Assembly (NCBI RefSeq): GCF_020509005.1
Contig: NC_063012.1
Location: forward strand, 3,224,001 to 3,288,000
DNA: 64,000 nucleotides
From: Fulvia fulva
Lineage: Eukaryota; Ascomycota; Dothideomycetes; Mycosphaerellales; Mycosphaerellaceae
Direction of reading: 5' to 3'
Below are positions 11,173 through 20,996 of the stretch, in pieces (the stretch's first letter is position 1; the number at the start of each line of letters is the position of its first letter). A program made the position numbers and the translations under genes. The notes beneath the pieces are model-generated. The model had not been told where the DNA came from, ran no database searches, and saw only the letters and a program-made list of their open reading frames with translations.

Positions 11173-12760
11173 TCTCGATATCGTAGGAGCCTTCGATAAC
11201 GTCTTATACTAAAGGCTAATATATATCCTATAACAGAAAGGTATCCTCTAGTAGGTAACGAAGTTCGTCTACTCCTTTCTCTAGGAACGGACGACATACC
11301 TAGTCCTAGGGAGGTATACGTCCGACCCGGTAAAGATAGAGGCTAGAATACCTTAGGGATCTACTCTCTCTCCTATTATATTTCTAATATTTATGTCTGA
11401 TCTAATCCCCCTACTTACCTCTCTACAAACCTTAGTATCGGGATTTGTAGACGATATAAACATTCTAGCCTAGTTAGACTCGATAGAGGAGAACTGTCGC
11501 CTCCTTAAAGATAGGTATAAGAAATGCGAGGAGTAGGTAAAGAAGTATAGTACCCGGTTCGCCCCTAAAAAGTACTAACTTATACACTTTAGTAAAGCGA
11601 GAACATACTATAATATAAAGGCGGCGGTAAGAATCTAAGGCTACGAGACTAAGCTATTAGCGGAGCTACGAGTACTAGGGATCTAGCTCGACCCGAAGCT
11701 AAGCTAGAATATATAGATTAAGAAAGCCTAGAGTCGAGCGTAAGTTAACGAAGCCTCGATAAAGAGGCTTACGGCGTCTATATAGGGAGTAATATTTGAT
11801 AAGGTAAGAGTAATATATAAGGCGAGCGTTAGACTAGCTATATTATACGGGGTATAGATTTAGGGAATAGGAGGCGTAGGTAAGACGATCCTAAAACGGA
11901 TAGAGCAACCCCTAAATAGGATATAGGTAGGTAACCTACGTAGGATACTAGGCGTATATAAGACAACGTTAATAAGTACGGTAGAAATAGAGACGGGAAC
12001 ACTACTAATCGGCTAATATATCCGGGGAATAAGAATTTAATACGCGGTAAAGACGATAGATTACCTAGTATAAACTATAATCTAGGAGGCAAAGAATAAG
12101 ATAGAAAGCCGCTACTAGAGAGGGGCCGGACATAGGACAAGCTAAAAAGAGGATGACCTTACTACCTTTACGGCCGTATAGATAAGTACCGAATAGCTAG
12201 TACGAAAAGAGGAGGAGCGTAGGACTCGCTAGGCCGGCGGGAGCAAGGCTAAGACCTAAAGTCTAGTAGAATAGATAGCGAGCTACCTATAGGAGTAGGA
12301 CTAGAAAAGGAAGCCCCCTAAGACAAGAGGCCCGATAGTACTCCGAGCCTTCTAGAGACATAATTACTAGCTATATAGGGACCTAATAAGGGCCGAAGCA
12401 AGCATAGCGATCCAAATTAGGTCCGAATATATTAGATTAAGGGCCTACCTATTTAGGAGACGCGTACTAGATATCTAAAGCCTAGCCTACTAGTGTAGCT
12501 ACCTATCGCAAAACCTAGAATATATACTACTACGATGCCCGTAGTAGGCGAGAGGTAGGGGAAATTGGAGGCACTAAGCGGGAAGGAGAGACTACAAGTT
12601 AATCATTAGGGACAAAGGCAATATTCGCCGAATCTCTCGGTAGATACTATAGTAGGGATACCTCTAGTAGTTTAGCCTCGCTAGTAAGACGGAGGAGTAG
12701 ATAGATAAGAGGCGGAAGCTAGGGGGGTTATAGATAGGGTAGTTATTAGGGCAGGCCTAT
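11173..12760 (+). pseudogene. LINE ORF2 remnant (copy B)
   Basis: Starts at the RT box LDIVGAFDN (11173-11200) and runs through GSTLSPI (about 11355), SGFVDDINIL (about 11438-11465) and the C-terminal cysteine region near 12495-12540. It is interrupted by many TAG and TAA stops of RIP type. It is close to copy A throughout, including the 3' UTR. Confidence 0.85.
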
Positions 12761-12950
12761 AACACTAGCGTACCCTTAATAAGGGAAATCTAAGACGATA
12801 ACTAGGGGGAAAAGATAGGCGGGAAGGAGGAGGGGTTTTTACTAATACGGTTTCCCCTCTATATATACGAAAATAAGATAGTATAGCTATATAGGCCAAA
12901 GGGCACTACAATAGCTTAATGAAATATCTATCTATCTATATATCCTCGGG

Positions 12951-13549
12951 ATAACGCCTCGTTCGCCCGAGATTACGGTATAGTATCTCCGGTTATTATA
13001 AGTAGCTAGTAGTCCTACGTAGGGGTTGATCTATAGTTCCTATACCGTAATAACGTAGTACCGTAGCGAGTCTAGCTCTTATAGAAAGTAGCGCTAGACC
13101 TTGTCCCTACTTTTGTTTACGTTATACTATACGATAGTAATGTCGTCGTATAGTATTATTTATTATCCGTAAGGTCTATTTCCGTACTAACCTACTATAT
13201 CTCCTAAGCCTATATCCTACTATTCGGTTAGTCCTAGGGCCGCTAGGGCGCCCTAAAGATTCGTATTTAGCCTAGTTTATTAGTAGCCCGGTTAAGGTAT
13301 CGAGGCCTACCGGGGGTTAGATACGTCTAAGGTTAGGTTCCCTTATTCGTCTCTTCTACCCTCTTTCTCTTACTCGGCTCGGAGCCCTTATATACGGTAG
13401 GTCCCTCCTACTATCGTTAGGAGTACCTAGCTAGTATAGAGATCCTTACTTGTCTCGCTCGTTCTTATACTACTATTCTAGCTAGGTATTAGTTTAAATA
13501 CGCTAGGTACCTTCTACCGTAGTATATACCGTAGTATATATACCTACTC
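12951..13549 (-). pseudogene. LINE L0 endonuclease start and ORF1 end (RIPed)
   Basis: Reverse-strand reading at about 13,000-13,150 gives IVQYNVNKSR followed by a QELWINPY block, the N-terminal motifs of an AP-type LINE endonuclease. Sequence from about 13,170 to 13,536 is then the ORF1 C-terminus. The segment is collinear with 8724-10079 (left) and 18546-19374 (right), so L0 was a standard ORF1-ORF2 LINE. The last 13 bp (13537-13549) are the target duplication of L1. Confidence 0.8.
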
Positions 13550-13772
13550 GATATACGCCTAGTAGAGGGAATCATCGATCTCTGCGCCAAAACACGACAC
13601 ATTCGAAAGCTCTTATCAAGGCCATTCCAACGATATAAAAAGCAGGCCACTGCCCCTAGGACTGAGGGAGTTCTACCTCATTCAATCTGGACAGCTTGAA
13701 GCTCTCTTCACCCTGTTTCTTCAGCTCCAAACGCCGCGGAGGTGCCTAGCTACATTGGGCAACTCCTAGGCA
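13550..13772 (+). other. L1 5' UTR / internal promoter region
   Basis: 223 bp between the target duplication and the ORF1 ATG. LINEs of this kind usually carry an internal promoter here, but no specific motif is clear. Homology with the RIPed copy L2 starts at the AAAACACGAC sequence (about 13590 here, 19376 in L2), so the first 40 bp are specific to L1 or lost in L2. Confidence 0.5.
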
Positions 13773-15050
13773 ATGGCAGCCCAGGCTACGGCACTAACGG
13801 CGCCTACGGCCCTACAGGCGAAGCCCCCCCAAGACAACTGGCAGCAACTTATAGAGGACGCAAAAAGCATGGAAACTAACGATCAGCTCCCTTACCGGTC
13901 TCTACAGGTAATGATCACTCAGCTACGCACGGCGCTTGTACTGTCGTATCACCGAGGGCAACAAGAAATGAGGACGACGTCCCAGGCGATTAGCAAGGCC
14001 ACCCGGAATCAACACCCCCATAGCTGGGCATCGGTCGCGGCATCGATACCAGGCCCCCGCCCAACGCACGATGCAGTTACGATCCGCATTGCAGCAAAGG
14101 AAGACCAGGCCGAAGTTGCGAAGCTATCGAACAAGGAGCTCGCCCAACGAATCAACCAACCAGGGGTGGTCGCAGTGAACCAACAGTCCAACGGCACTCT
14201 ACAGATCTATACTAGCTCTGCTACTGCTAGGAGGCACCTAGAGGCACAGCCACAGTGGGCATCTAAGGTTGCGGCATCAGCGAAGGTCTCAACGAAACAA
14301 TTCACGATCCTAGTCCACGACATGCCTAAGGAGTTTGACCCAACCAACCAGGGTCACCTACGCGCTCTCCAAGAGGACAACCCGGTCACTCTTAACTCTC
14401 CAATCCAGAAGGCGACTTGGCTCCATAGGAAATGGCCAGAAGGCAAGAAGGCCTCGGCGCTAATAGTATGGCTACAAGACGCGAAAGCGGCGGATCTAGC
14501 GATAGAACAAGGCCTGGTCTGGCAATACAGCCTCAAGACAGTAGAAAAGCACTCCTCATCCTTTCGTGTCCTCCAATGCTTCAAATGCCAACAGTATGGA
14601 CACCAAACCTACACGTGCACAAACAAGCAGGCCTGCTCGAACTGTGCAGGAGACCATATGTCTAGGGACTGTACATCGACTACGAGACGGTGCGCGAACT
14701 GTCCGGGGCACCACCCATCGTATAGTGCGGAATGCCCACAGCGGAAACTAGCGAAAAACAAGGCAATCACAAACAGAACCGTCGCCCCAAGATTCTACGG
14801 CGACCGTGAGGCTAGCCCACACCGGAACCAACTAGCGGCGGTCGGGCACAAGCGCCCTAGGGCCGAGAACGATGTAAAGGATGCGCAGCCTAGGGCGTAC
14901 GGGAGGCCACGTGCTCTGCTAGCTGCGGCGAGGGAATCTAACCAGGCCCGGCTCCCCTTTAGTACACAGCCGATAGGCGTAGACCAGGACGCACAGGGCA
15001 GTAGGACACAGGACGATACAGAGGAAATGATTGTCGATGCCGATGACTAG
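13773..15050 (+). CDS. LINE ORF1, Gag-like nucleic-acid-binding protein with CCHC knuckles
   Basis: 425 aa. Expected to coat the LINE RNA and help target-primed reverse transcription. The N-terminal half (1-160) is Gln- and Ala-rich; residues 100-155 (TIRIAAKEDQAEVAKLSNKE) resemble the RNA-binding core of Tad1-type ORF1 and match the minus-strand relic in L0. Three knuckles follow: C269-x2-C-x4-H-x4-C282, C288-x2-C-x3-H-x4-C300 and a looser CANC...C at 307-321. The C-terminus is basic, then acidic. The ATG at 13773 is preceded by an open 5' UTR. The stop (15048-15050) overlaps the ORF2 start region. The frame is intact and shows no RIP damage. The family assignment is firm; molecular function is by analogy. 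Confidence 0.92.
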   Translation: MAAQATALTAPTALQAKPPQDNWQQLIEDAKSMETNDQLPYRSLQVMITQLRTALVLSYHRGQQEMRTTSQAISKATRNQHPHSWASVAASIPGPRPTHDAVTIRIAAKEDQAEVAKLSNKELAQRINQPGVVAVNQQSNGTLQIYTSSATARRHLEAQPQWASKVAASAKVSTKQFTILVHDMPKEFDPTNQGHLRALQEDNPVTLNSPIQKATWLHRKWPEGKKASALIVWLQDAKAADLAIEQGLVWQYSLKTVEKHSSSFRVLQCFKCQQYGHQTYTCTNKQACSNCAGDHMSRDCTSTTRRCANCPGHHPSYSAECPQRKLAKNKAITNRTVAPRFYGDREASPHRNQLAAVGHKRPRAENDVKDAQPRAYGRPRALLAAARESNQARLPFSTQPIGVDQDAQGSRTQDDTEEMIVDADD

Positions 15051-18000
15051 CCTCGACACGCTTAGCATCATCCAGTATAACGTCAACCATAGCAAGGATA
15101 TAGTCCAGAACCATTTCCTACACGAGGCGGACCCGCGCGTCCACCACGTCCTTGCAATCCAGGAGCCATGGATTAACCCGCACCATAAGAGACCAACGAC
15201 CTGCAAGTCACCAGGCTACACGACATGCCTACGAGGCGACGGCAGACCCCGCACGTGCTTCTATGTCAGCAAGGACATACTAGAATCCGACTGGGAGGTA
15301 GTGTACTACGCAGACGAAGAAGGCGGGGGCGATATTACCTCCCTCCACGTGGGTAGCACCTGGATACACAACCTATACATGCAACCGCCAGCCTCGAGGT
15401 CTAGCCGCGACCTAGGGGTCTGCAGACACCTAGACAGTGCGCTCAAGAGACAAGGGTGCCACATCGTAGTAGGAGACTTCAACATACACCACCCTTCCTG
15501 GGAAAGCCTTATGCAGCCGCACCCTATAGCCGACGAAGTACTCGACTTGATGGCGAGCAACGCAATTGCCCTCAATACCCCGAAGGACCTGGGCACCTGG
15601 AAGAGAGGGGGACTCCAAGGCACGATCGACCTCTCCTGGATCTCAGATAGCCACTACCACACGGTAACCTACTGTGGGATCGAACATGAACTCGAGGCGT
15701 CGTCAGACCACATGCCAGTCAGGACCTCTATTGCGACACAGATACAACGCACACCAGCGAGAACCCCTAAGCCAAACTGGGGAAAGGCCCACTGGGCCAA
15801 CATCCAGGCGTACCTCGATGACTCCAAGAGGCTAGTCCAGATCGCGCAGCAGCAATACAACAGTAAAGACGAGATAGACGAAGCAGTCCAGGGGTTGACA
15901 GACGAAATAAGAAAAGCGACCTCACTTCACGTTCCGCTTGCCCAACCAACGACATGGTCCAAACCATACTGGACGCCGGAGTGCACTGCGGTAGTAAGAG
16001 AAGCAAGGAGAGCCCGCCGGGTGTGGACGAGCAGCCATAGCGAGGAGGCCTGGAACGTATACAGGGAGGCATGCCAACAGAAGAAAGCCATAATACGGAG
16101 GGAGAAAGCAGTCGGCTGGAGGGCCACAGTGGAAGAAATCGCCGGCAAGCCAGAGAGGATGTGGAAGCTAGCGAAATGGGCCCGACAGGACCCTACACAG
16201 GGCCCCTCCTTCTCTATCCCAGCGCTACAATCGCCTAGTGGCCCGGTTAGCGACCCCGAGGCCAAGGCGCGTCTACTGGCTAGCAAGTTCTTCCCACCCC
16301 CAGTCGAGGCTGATCTAAGCGACATAAACAGCTCTACTCCCCTAGCCCCTAGCATCGCGGTCCAACAGGAGGTGTCCGAGGGAGAAGTTACCGCTGTGCT
16401 GAGGAAGTTGCCGGCGAAGAAAGCCCCGGGGCCGGATGGGATCCCAAACGAGCTACTAAAGAAGTGTAGAGATCAACTAGCCCCAGCAGTTGCAGCGATC
16501 TTCAACGCCTGCCTACAGACCGGATACCACCCGATAGCTTTTAAACAATCGACGACAGTGGTCCTACGCAAGCCGCAGAAGGAAGACTATACGCAGGTGA
16601 AGTCGTACCGCCCAATTGCGCTCCTTAACACTCTTGGGAAGGCGCTTGAGAAGCTGGTTGCAACGAGACTCTCCGAGGCGGCAGAGGAACACTCCCTACT
16701 CCCGGACACCCAGATGGGTGCGCGCCCACAGCGATCGACGCTATCCGCGATGGAACTTATCACCTCTCAGGTAAAGGCCATCTGGTATAAGAATAGGGAC
16801 AAGGTGGCTTCCTTACTTAGCCTAGACATATCGGGAGCCTTCGACTACGTGTCACACCCGCGGCTTCTCTACATCCTAAGGTCGAAAGGACTCCCTGAGT
16901 GGCTTGTCAACTTCGTACGGTCCTACCTCCAAAACCGCAGTACGTCGATCCTGGTCGGCCAGTACAGAAGCCCATTTCAAGCAGTCCACACTGGAATCCC
17001 GCAAGGCTCAACGCTAGCACCTATTCTGTTCCTCTTCTTTATGGCGACGCTGCTCCCAGCCCTAGAATCCCAGAACACCGCTGCGAGCGGCTTCGTAGAC
17101 GACACAAACATCCTAGCGTGGTCTTCCTCGACTGAGGAGAACTGTAGGCTACTAGAAGAGAAGCACAAGATCTGCGAGGACTGGGCTAGGAGGCACGGGG
17201 CTCGGTTTGCCCCAGAAAAGTACAATCTGATACACTTTACGCGCCGGCCACGGTTCCACAATATGCAAGCTTCTATCCAGATACAGGGGCACACGACTAA
17301 CCCGGCAAATCAGCTCAGGATCCTCGGACTATGGGTGGACCCGGCGCTACGGTGGAGGAAGCACGTACAGGCAATATTACGGAAAGCTGAACAGAATATG
17401 GCATCATGCCAGAGGCTCACTGCGTCCACATGGGGGGCGGACTTCCGGCAGTCACGACTTCTATATACGGCTATTGTACGGCCAGTCCTTACCTATGGCA
17501 GCCAAGTGTGGTCCTTAGGCGAGAGGGCCTGCCCATCGAAGGGACTCGTCGCGCCGCTAGCGAAGATCCAAAACCAATGCCTAAGGAAGGTCACCGGGGC
17601 ATATAAGTCGACACCAACGAGGATGCTTGAGCACGAGACCGCTATACCGCCGATCGACCTATACATCCAGGGACTACGGACCTCCTACTTAGGCAAGTCG
17701 GCACAGTACCCAGTACAGAAGGTCATCGCCAGTGCAGTCGCAAGGGCCCGCGAATCAGTACCAGCGCACAAGGGCATTCGACCCGGAAACGAGCCGAACT
17801 ACCGGGCAAGGGACGAACAGCTAGCAACACAATGGGAAGGTGAGAAATCGTTTGTAGAGCAACTATGGAAAGAGAGGTGGAACAACCAGGTTGTAGGGCA
17901 TAGTGGACGCCCTCAGCCAGCGGGACAACCTAAGGAATGGTCAGCTACAAAATCCGCGGTCAAGCACCCCCCGAAGCTCATCCACTACCGCCTTACGAGG

Positions 18001-18354
18001 GCACAGAGTAGCATAGCAACCCAACTGCGAAGCGAACACATCGGCCTCCAGGGGTACCTATCATGGAGGAAGGTTCCAGGATACACGAATACTAGCTGCC
18101 CCTGCGGCTATCGCTCCCAGAACGTACGGCACGCACTCCTCGTCTGTCCGAGGTGGTCGCTAGGAAGGGGGGAGTGGATGGCAAAGGCGAGGAACCGGAC
18201 GATTGGGGCACTTCTTAACAACGCTGAAGACCTACGGCGCATTACGAACTGGATACTAGAGAAGGGCTGGCTAGAACAGTACCGCCTAGTAGGAGCAGTG
18301 CAGGAAGAGAGGACACGACGCAGCGCGACGAGACCGGCTAGGAGCGGGGGCTAA
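15037..18354 (+). CDS. LINE ORF2: AP-like endonuclease and reverse transcriptase
   Basis: 1,105 aa counted from the ATG at 15037; a second ATG at 15043 overlaps the ORF1 stop. The endonuclease (about residues 9-230) keeps QYNVN, QEPW (Glu43), GDFN (Asp147, Asn149) and SDH (Asp224, His225). The reverse transcriptase (about 440-720) keeps KKAPGPDGIP, SYRPIALLN, LSLDISGAFD (Asp597), GIPQGSTLAPILF and SGFVDD (Asp688, Asp689). A C-terminal motif C1021-x-C-x8-H-x4-C1037 is typical of the Tad1/I-like clades. No RNase H domain is visible. All expected catalytic residues are present and there is no internal stop. The enzyme would nick DNA and copy its own RNA at the nick. An upstream in-frame TTG at 15031 is not a likely start. 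Confidence 0.93.
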   Translation: MPMTSLDTLSIIQYNVNHSKDIVQNHFLHEADPRVHHVLAIQEPWINPHHKRPTTCKSPGYTTCLRGDGRPRTCFYVSKDILESDWEVVYYADEEGGGDITSLHVGSTWIHNLYMQPPASRSSRDLGVCRHLDSALKRQGCHIVVGDFNIHHPSWESLMQPHPIADEVLDLMASNAIALNTPKDLGTWKRGGLQGTIDLSWISDSHYHTVTYCGIEHELEASSDHMPVRTSIATQIQRTPARTPKPNWGKAHWANIQAYLDDSKRLVQIAQQQYNSKDEIDEAVQGLTDEIRKATSLHVPLAQPTTWSKPYWTPECTAVVREARRARRVWTSSHSEEAWNVYREACQQKKAIIRREKAVGWRATVEEIAGKPERMWKLAKWARQDPTQGPSFSIPALQSPSGPVSDPEAKARLLASKFFPPPVEADLSDINSSTPLAPSIAVQQEVSEGEVTAVLRKLPAKKAPGPDGIPNELLKKCRDQLAPAVAAIFNACLQTGYHPIAFKQSTTVVLRKPQKEDYTQVKSYRPIALLNTLGKALEKLVATRLSEAAEEHSLLPDTQMGARPQRSTLSAMELITSQVKAIWYKNRDKVASLLSLDISGAFDYVSHPRLLYILRSKGLPEWLVNFVRSYLQNRSTSILVGQYRSPFQAVHTGIPQGSTLAPILFLFFMATLLPALESQNTAASGFVDDTNILAWSSSTEENCRLLEEKHKICEDWARRHGARFAPEKYNLIHFTRRPRFHNMQASIQIQGHTTNPANQLRILGLWVDPALRWRKHVQAILRKAEQNMASCQRLTASTWGADFRQSRLLYTAIVRPVLTYGSQVWSLGERACPSKGLVAPLAKIQNQCLRKVTGAYKSTPTRMLEHETAIPPIDLYIQGLRTSYLGKSAQYPVQKVIASAVARARESVPAHKGIRPGNEPNYRARDEQLATQWEGEKSFVEQLWKERWNNQVVGHSGRPQPAGQPKEWSATKSAVKHPPKLIHYRLTRAQSSIATQLRSEHIGLQGYLSWRKVPGYTNTSCPCGYRSQNVRHALLVCPRWSLGRGEWMAKARNRTIGALLNNAEDLRRITNWILEKGWLEQYRLVGAVQEERTRRSATRPARSGG

Positions 18355-18421
18355 CGGGGTAGTGACATGGACTACGTACGTTCAGAGGGAAAGCTAATCT
18401 AGACAAGGAGTAGTCGGGGGC

Positions 18422-18455
18422 GGGAAGGGTTTTCACCTATTCGGGTTTCCCTTTG
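18422..18455 (+). other. L1 3' UTR hairpin
   Basis: AAGGG at 18425-18429 pairs with CCCTT at 18449-18453 around a loop containing TTTTCACC. It lies about 70 bp after the ORF2 stop. The stem differs in sequence but not in pairing from those of copies A and C, suggesting a conserved RNA structure. Confidence 0.55.
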
Positions 18456-18510
18456 TACATAACAATAGATATATACCTGCATAGGCCGGATAGGGTCCTA
18501 GAACAGGGGA

Positions 18511-18532
18511 ATGACAAATCTATCTATCTATC
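18511..18532 (+). repeat. L1 tetranucleotide 3' tail
   Basis: The element ends in ACAAATC and then repeated TATC units that run straight into the target duplication. All LINE copies in the window end in the same tetranucleotide rather than in poly(A). Confidence 0.85.
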
Positions 18533-18545
18533 TATATACCTACTC

Positions 18546-19374
18546 TCCTTTTCTAGGCATTCCCTTCCCTAGTATAGGCCTATATAGTAAGGACACCTTA
18601 GGGTCTTCTCCCCGTATTTTAGGGCTATATAGCCGTACTATTAGTATTAGAAGTACTATAGTACCCTATAGCTACTCTAATAGATCTCTATATCTATTCT
18701 CTCGTAGTTCTAGAATAGCCTATTATCTAGTATCTAGTTAGCTTGTTCCGCTATCTCTACCTAGATAATAAGCGATAAATATATCTTCTCTCGGTCTACT
18801 ATCATATATAACTATACCGCCTTCGTTAGTCGTACTCCTAGGGATATATTCTAGTTCTATACTTAGAGTTAGGGAAGGTCTTCGACCTTAAATGTCCTAG
18901 GACCCCGTAGGCGATAACGGTATACTATTAGTAGGAGACTCGCGCCGACTTTGCGACTTTAGTAGTCTACTCCTTATAAGTCTCTAGTTTTTGTCTATTA
19001 GACTCTTATACGATAAAGAGTCTTACTACGCCTATTGCCTCTACCTTTGCTCCGACTACCTCCTTTAAGCCGATTCTGTCGACAATCTCCTTACTTATTA
19101 GGGCTACGATTTCTTGTTTCTCCGCCGGATTAGTAATATATAGGCGTACCGTATTACTTACCTTCGTAGGGGGTTAATTCTTACCTACTACTACTATTAC
19201 CTATATAGTGAGTCTCTAGGCTACCTTCTATATTACTTATTAGATTATCTTCGGGATTTAGTATAATAGCGCTTTTAGCGCTCCTAGTAGCTATACTATA
19301 GTATTCTTATATATCCGGGCGACGTAGACGGAAAAGATAGAAAAAGACCTCTCTATATATTAGGTATAGGCCCT
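18546..19374 (-). pseudogene. LINE L0 ORF1, middle part (RIPed)
   Basis: Minus-strand reading of about 18,980-19,160 gives a coding-like stretch with VRLYITNP, IVALISKEIVDRIG and VEAIGVVRLFIV blocks. It resembles the RNA-binding region of L1 ORF1 and has only occasional stops. It is the continuation of L0 beyond L1. It ends at the start of L2 and continues at 61753. Confidence 0.7.
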
Positions 19375-20776
19375 CTAAAACACGACATATTCGAAAGTCC
19401 TTATTAAGGCTATTCTAGCGATCTATAAAGTAGGCTACTACCCCTAGAATTAAGGGAGTTCTACCTTATTTAATTTAGATAGCTTAAAGTTCTCTTTACC
19501 CTATTTCTTTAGCTCTAAACGCCGCGGAGGTGCCTAGCTATATTAGGTAACTCCTAGGTAATAGTAGCCTAGGCTACGGTACTACCGGCGCCTACGGCTC
19601 TATAGGCAAAGCTCCCTTAAGACAACTAGTAGTAACTTATAGAGGACGTAAAAAGTATAGAAACTAACGACTAGCTCCTATACCGGTCTCTATAGGTAAT
19701 AATTACTTAGCTACGTACGACGCTCGTACTATCGTATTACCGAGGGCAATAAGAAATAAGGACGACGTCCTAGGCGATTAATAAGGCTACCCGGAATTAA
19801 CACCCCTATAGCTAGGCATCGGTCGCGGCATCGATACTAGGCCCCCGCCTAATGCACGATATAGTTACGATCCGTATTATAGCAAAGGAAGACTAGGCCG
19901 AAGTTACGAAGCTATTAAATAAGGAGCTCGCCTAACGAATTAACTAACTAGGGGTAGTCGTAGTGAACTAATAGTCTAACGGTACTCTATAGATCTATAC
20001 TAGCTCTACTACTACTAGGAGGCACCTAGAGGCATAGCTATAGTAGGCATCTAAGGTTACGGTATTAGCGAAGGTCTTAACGAAGTAATTTACGATCCTA
20101 GTCTACGATATACCTAAGGAGTTCGACCTAACTAACTAAGGTTACCTACGTACTCTCTAAGAGGACAACCCGGTTACTCTTAGCGCTAATCGTATAGCTA
20201 TAAGACGCAAAAGCGGCGGATCTAGTAATAGAATAAGGCCTAATCTAGTAATATAGCCTTAAGATAGTCGAAAGGTACTCCTTATCCTTTCGTGTCCTCT
20301 AATACTTCAAAGACTAATAGTATAGACACTAAACCTATACGTATATAAATAAGTAGGCCTACTCGAACTATATAGGAGACTATATATCTAGGGACTATAT
20401 ATCGGCTACGAGGCGGTACGCGAACTATCCGGGGTACTACCTATTATATAGCGCGGAATGCCTATAGCGGAAACTAGCGAAAAACAAGGCAATTATAAAC
20501 AGAACCGTCGCCCTAAGATTATACGGCGACCGTAAGGCTAGTATATACCGGAACTAGCTAGCGGCGGTCGGGTATAAGCGCCCTAGGGCCGAGAAAAATA
20601 TAAAGGATACGTAACCTAGGGCGTACGGGAGGCTACGTACTCTACTAGCTACGGCGAGGGAATCTAACTAGGCCCGGCTCCCCTTTAGTATATAGCCGAT
20701 AGGCGTAGACTAGGATACGCTAGGTAGTAGGATATAGGATATTATAGAGGAAATAATTGTCGATAACAATAACTAG
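19375..20776 (+). pseudogene. LINE L2 5' UTR and ORF1 (RIPed)
   Basis: Nearly collinear RIPed copy of L1 13590-15055, covering the 5' UTR and ORF1. There is a small deletion near 20185 where about 75 bp of the L1 counterpart (14390-14460) are missing. The knuckle cysteines are lost (TGC or TGT to TAC or TAT) and Gln and Trp codons have become stops. L2 is cut at 20776 by G3, whose target duplication ACTAG is 20772-20776, and resumes at 48242. No clear target duplication of L2 itself was found. Confidence 0.88.
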
Positions 20777-20981
20777 TATTAGGAGACTATAGTCCGAGAG
20801 TATAAGGGTATAGTATTAACGAAGTCGATAGCTAAAGATAGAAGAGAGTCTAAGAACGAGGCCTATACTTAAAGGCCGAGGTGTCGGGCGTCGGTATCGG
20901 GCCGAGCTTAGTCATCCGGGTCACGTGACCAGGGATCACGTGATCAGATTCGAATCCTTCACTTACGGAGCGGCCGTAACA
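20777..20981 (-). repeat. G3 3' LTR, 205 bp
   Basis: Matches 48037-48241 except for RIP-type differences. In the minus sense it starts TGTTACGGCC. This copy is less mutated: it keeps two CACGTG-centred palindromes, GGTCACGTGACC (20919-20930) and GATCACGTGATC (20934-20945). Confidence 0.92.
20919..20945. promoter_or_regulatory. Paired CACGTG palindromes in the G3 LTR
   Basis: Two perfect 12-bp palindromes centred on CACGTG, with centres 15 bp apart, inside the LTR. CACGTG is the classical E-box bound by bHLH factors. In the right LTR (48190-48215) RIP has destroyed the first and damaged the second. A role in LTR transcription is inferred. Confidence 0.4.
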
Positions 20982-20996
20982 CTACCCCCCTCTAAA
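20982..20996 (-). other. G3 polypurine tract
   Basis: In the minus sense a G-rich purine run (GAGGGGGG then TAG) lies directly before the 3' LTR, the expected plus-strand primer site of an LTR retrotransposon. Confidence 0.7.

Larger units (their letters stand above)
10094..12936 (+). mobile_element. LINE copy B: full 1,079-bp module fused to truncated LINE
   Basis: Insertion into L0 with a 14-bp target duplication TATATATCCTCGGG at 10080-10093 and 12937-12950. It consists of the complete module (10094-11172) joined to a LINE segment of 1,764 bp that begins within ORF2 RT at the LDIVGAFDN box. The 3' UTR and tetranucleotide tail match copy A. It is heavily RIPed. Confidence 0.92.
13550..18532 (+). 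mobile_element. LINE L1: full-length, intact Tad1-like non-LTR retrotransposon
   Basis: A 4,983-bp element inserted into L0 with a 13-bp target duplication TATATACCTACTC at 13537-13549 and 18533-18545. Layout: 5' UTR (13550-13772), Gag-like ORF1, ORF2 with endonuclease and reverse transcriptase, 3' UTR with a hairpin, and an ATCT tetranucleotide tail. Both ORFs are open and dinucleotide use is normal, in sharp contrast to the surrounding DNA. L2 and the fragments at 22669 and 57139 are RIPed members of the same family. It is the best candidate for a transposition-competent element here. Confidence 0.93.

Noticed and set aside
19345..19375. Target duplication for LINE L2
   Set aside because: A TATATA...AGGTAT similarity to 61750-61775 exists but needs a 6-bp gap, so it is not accepted as a duplication.
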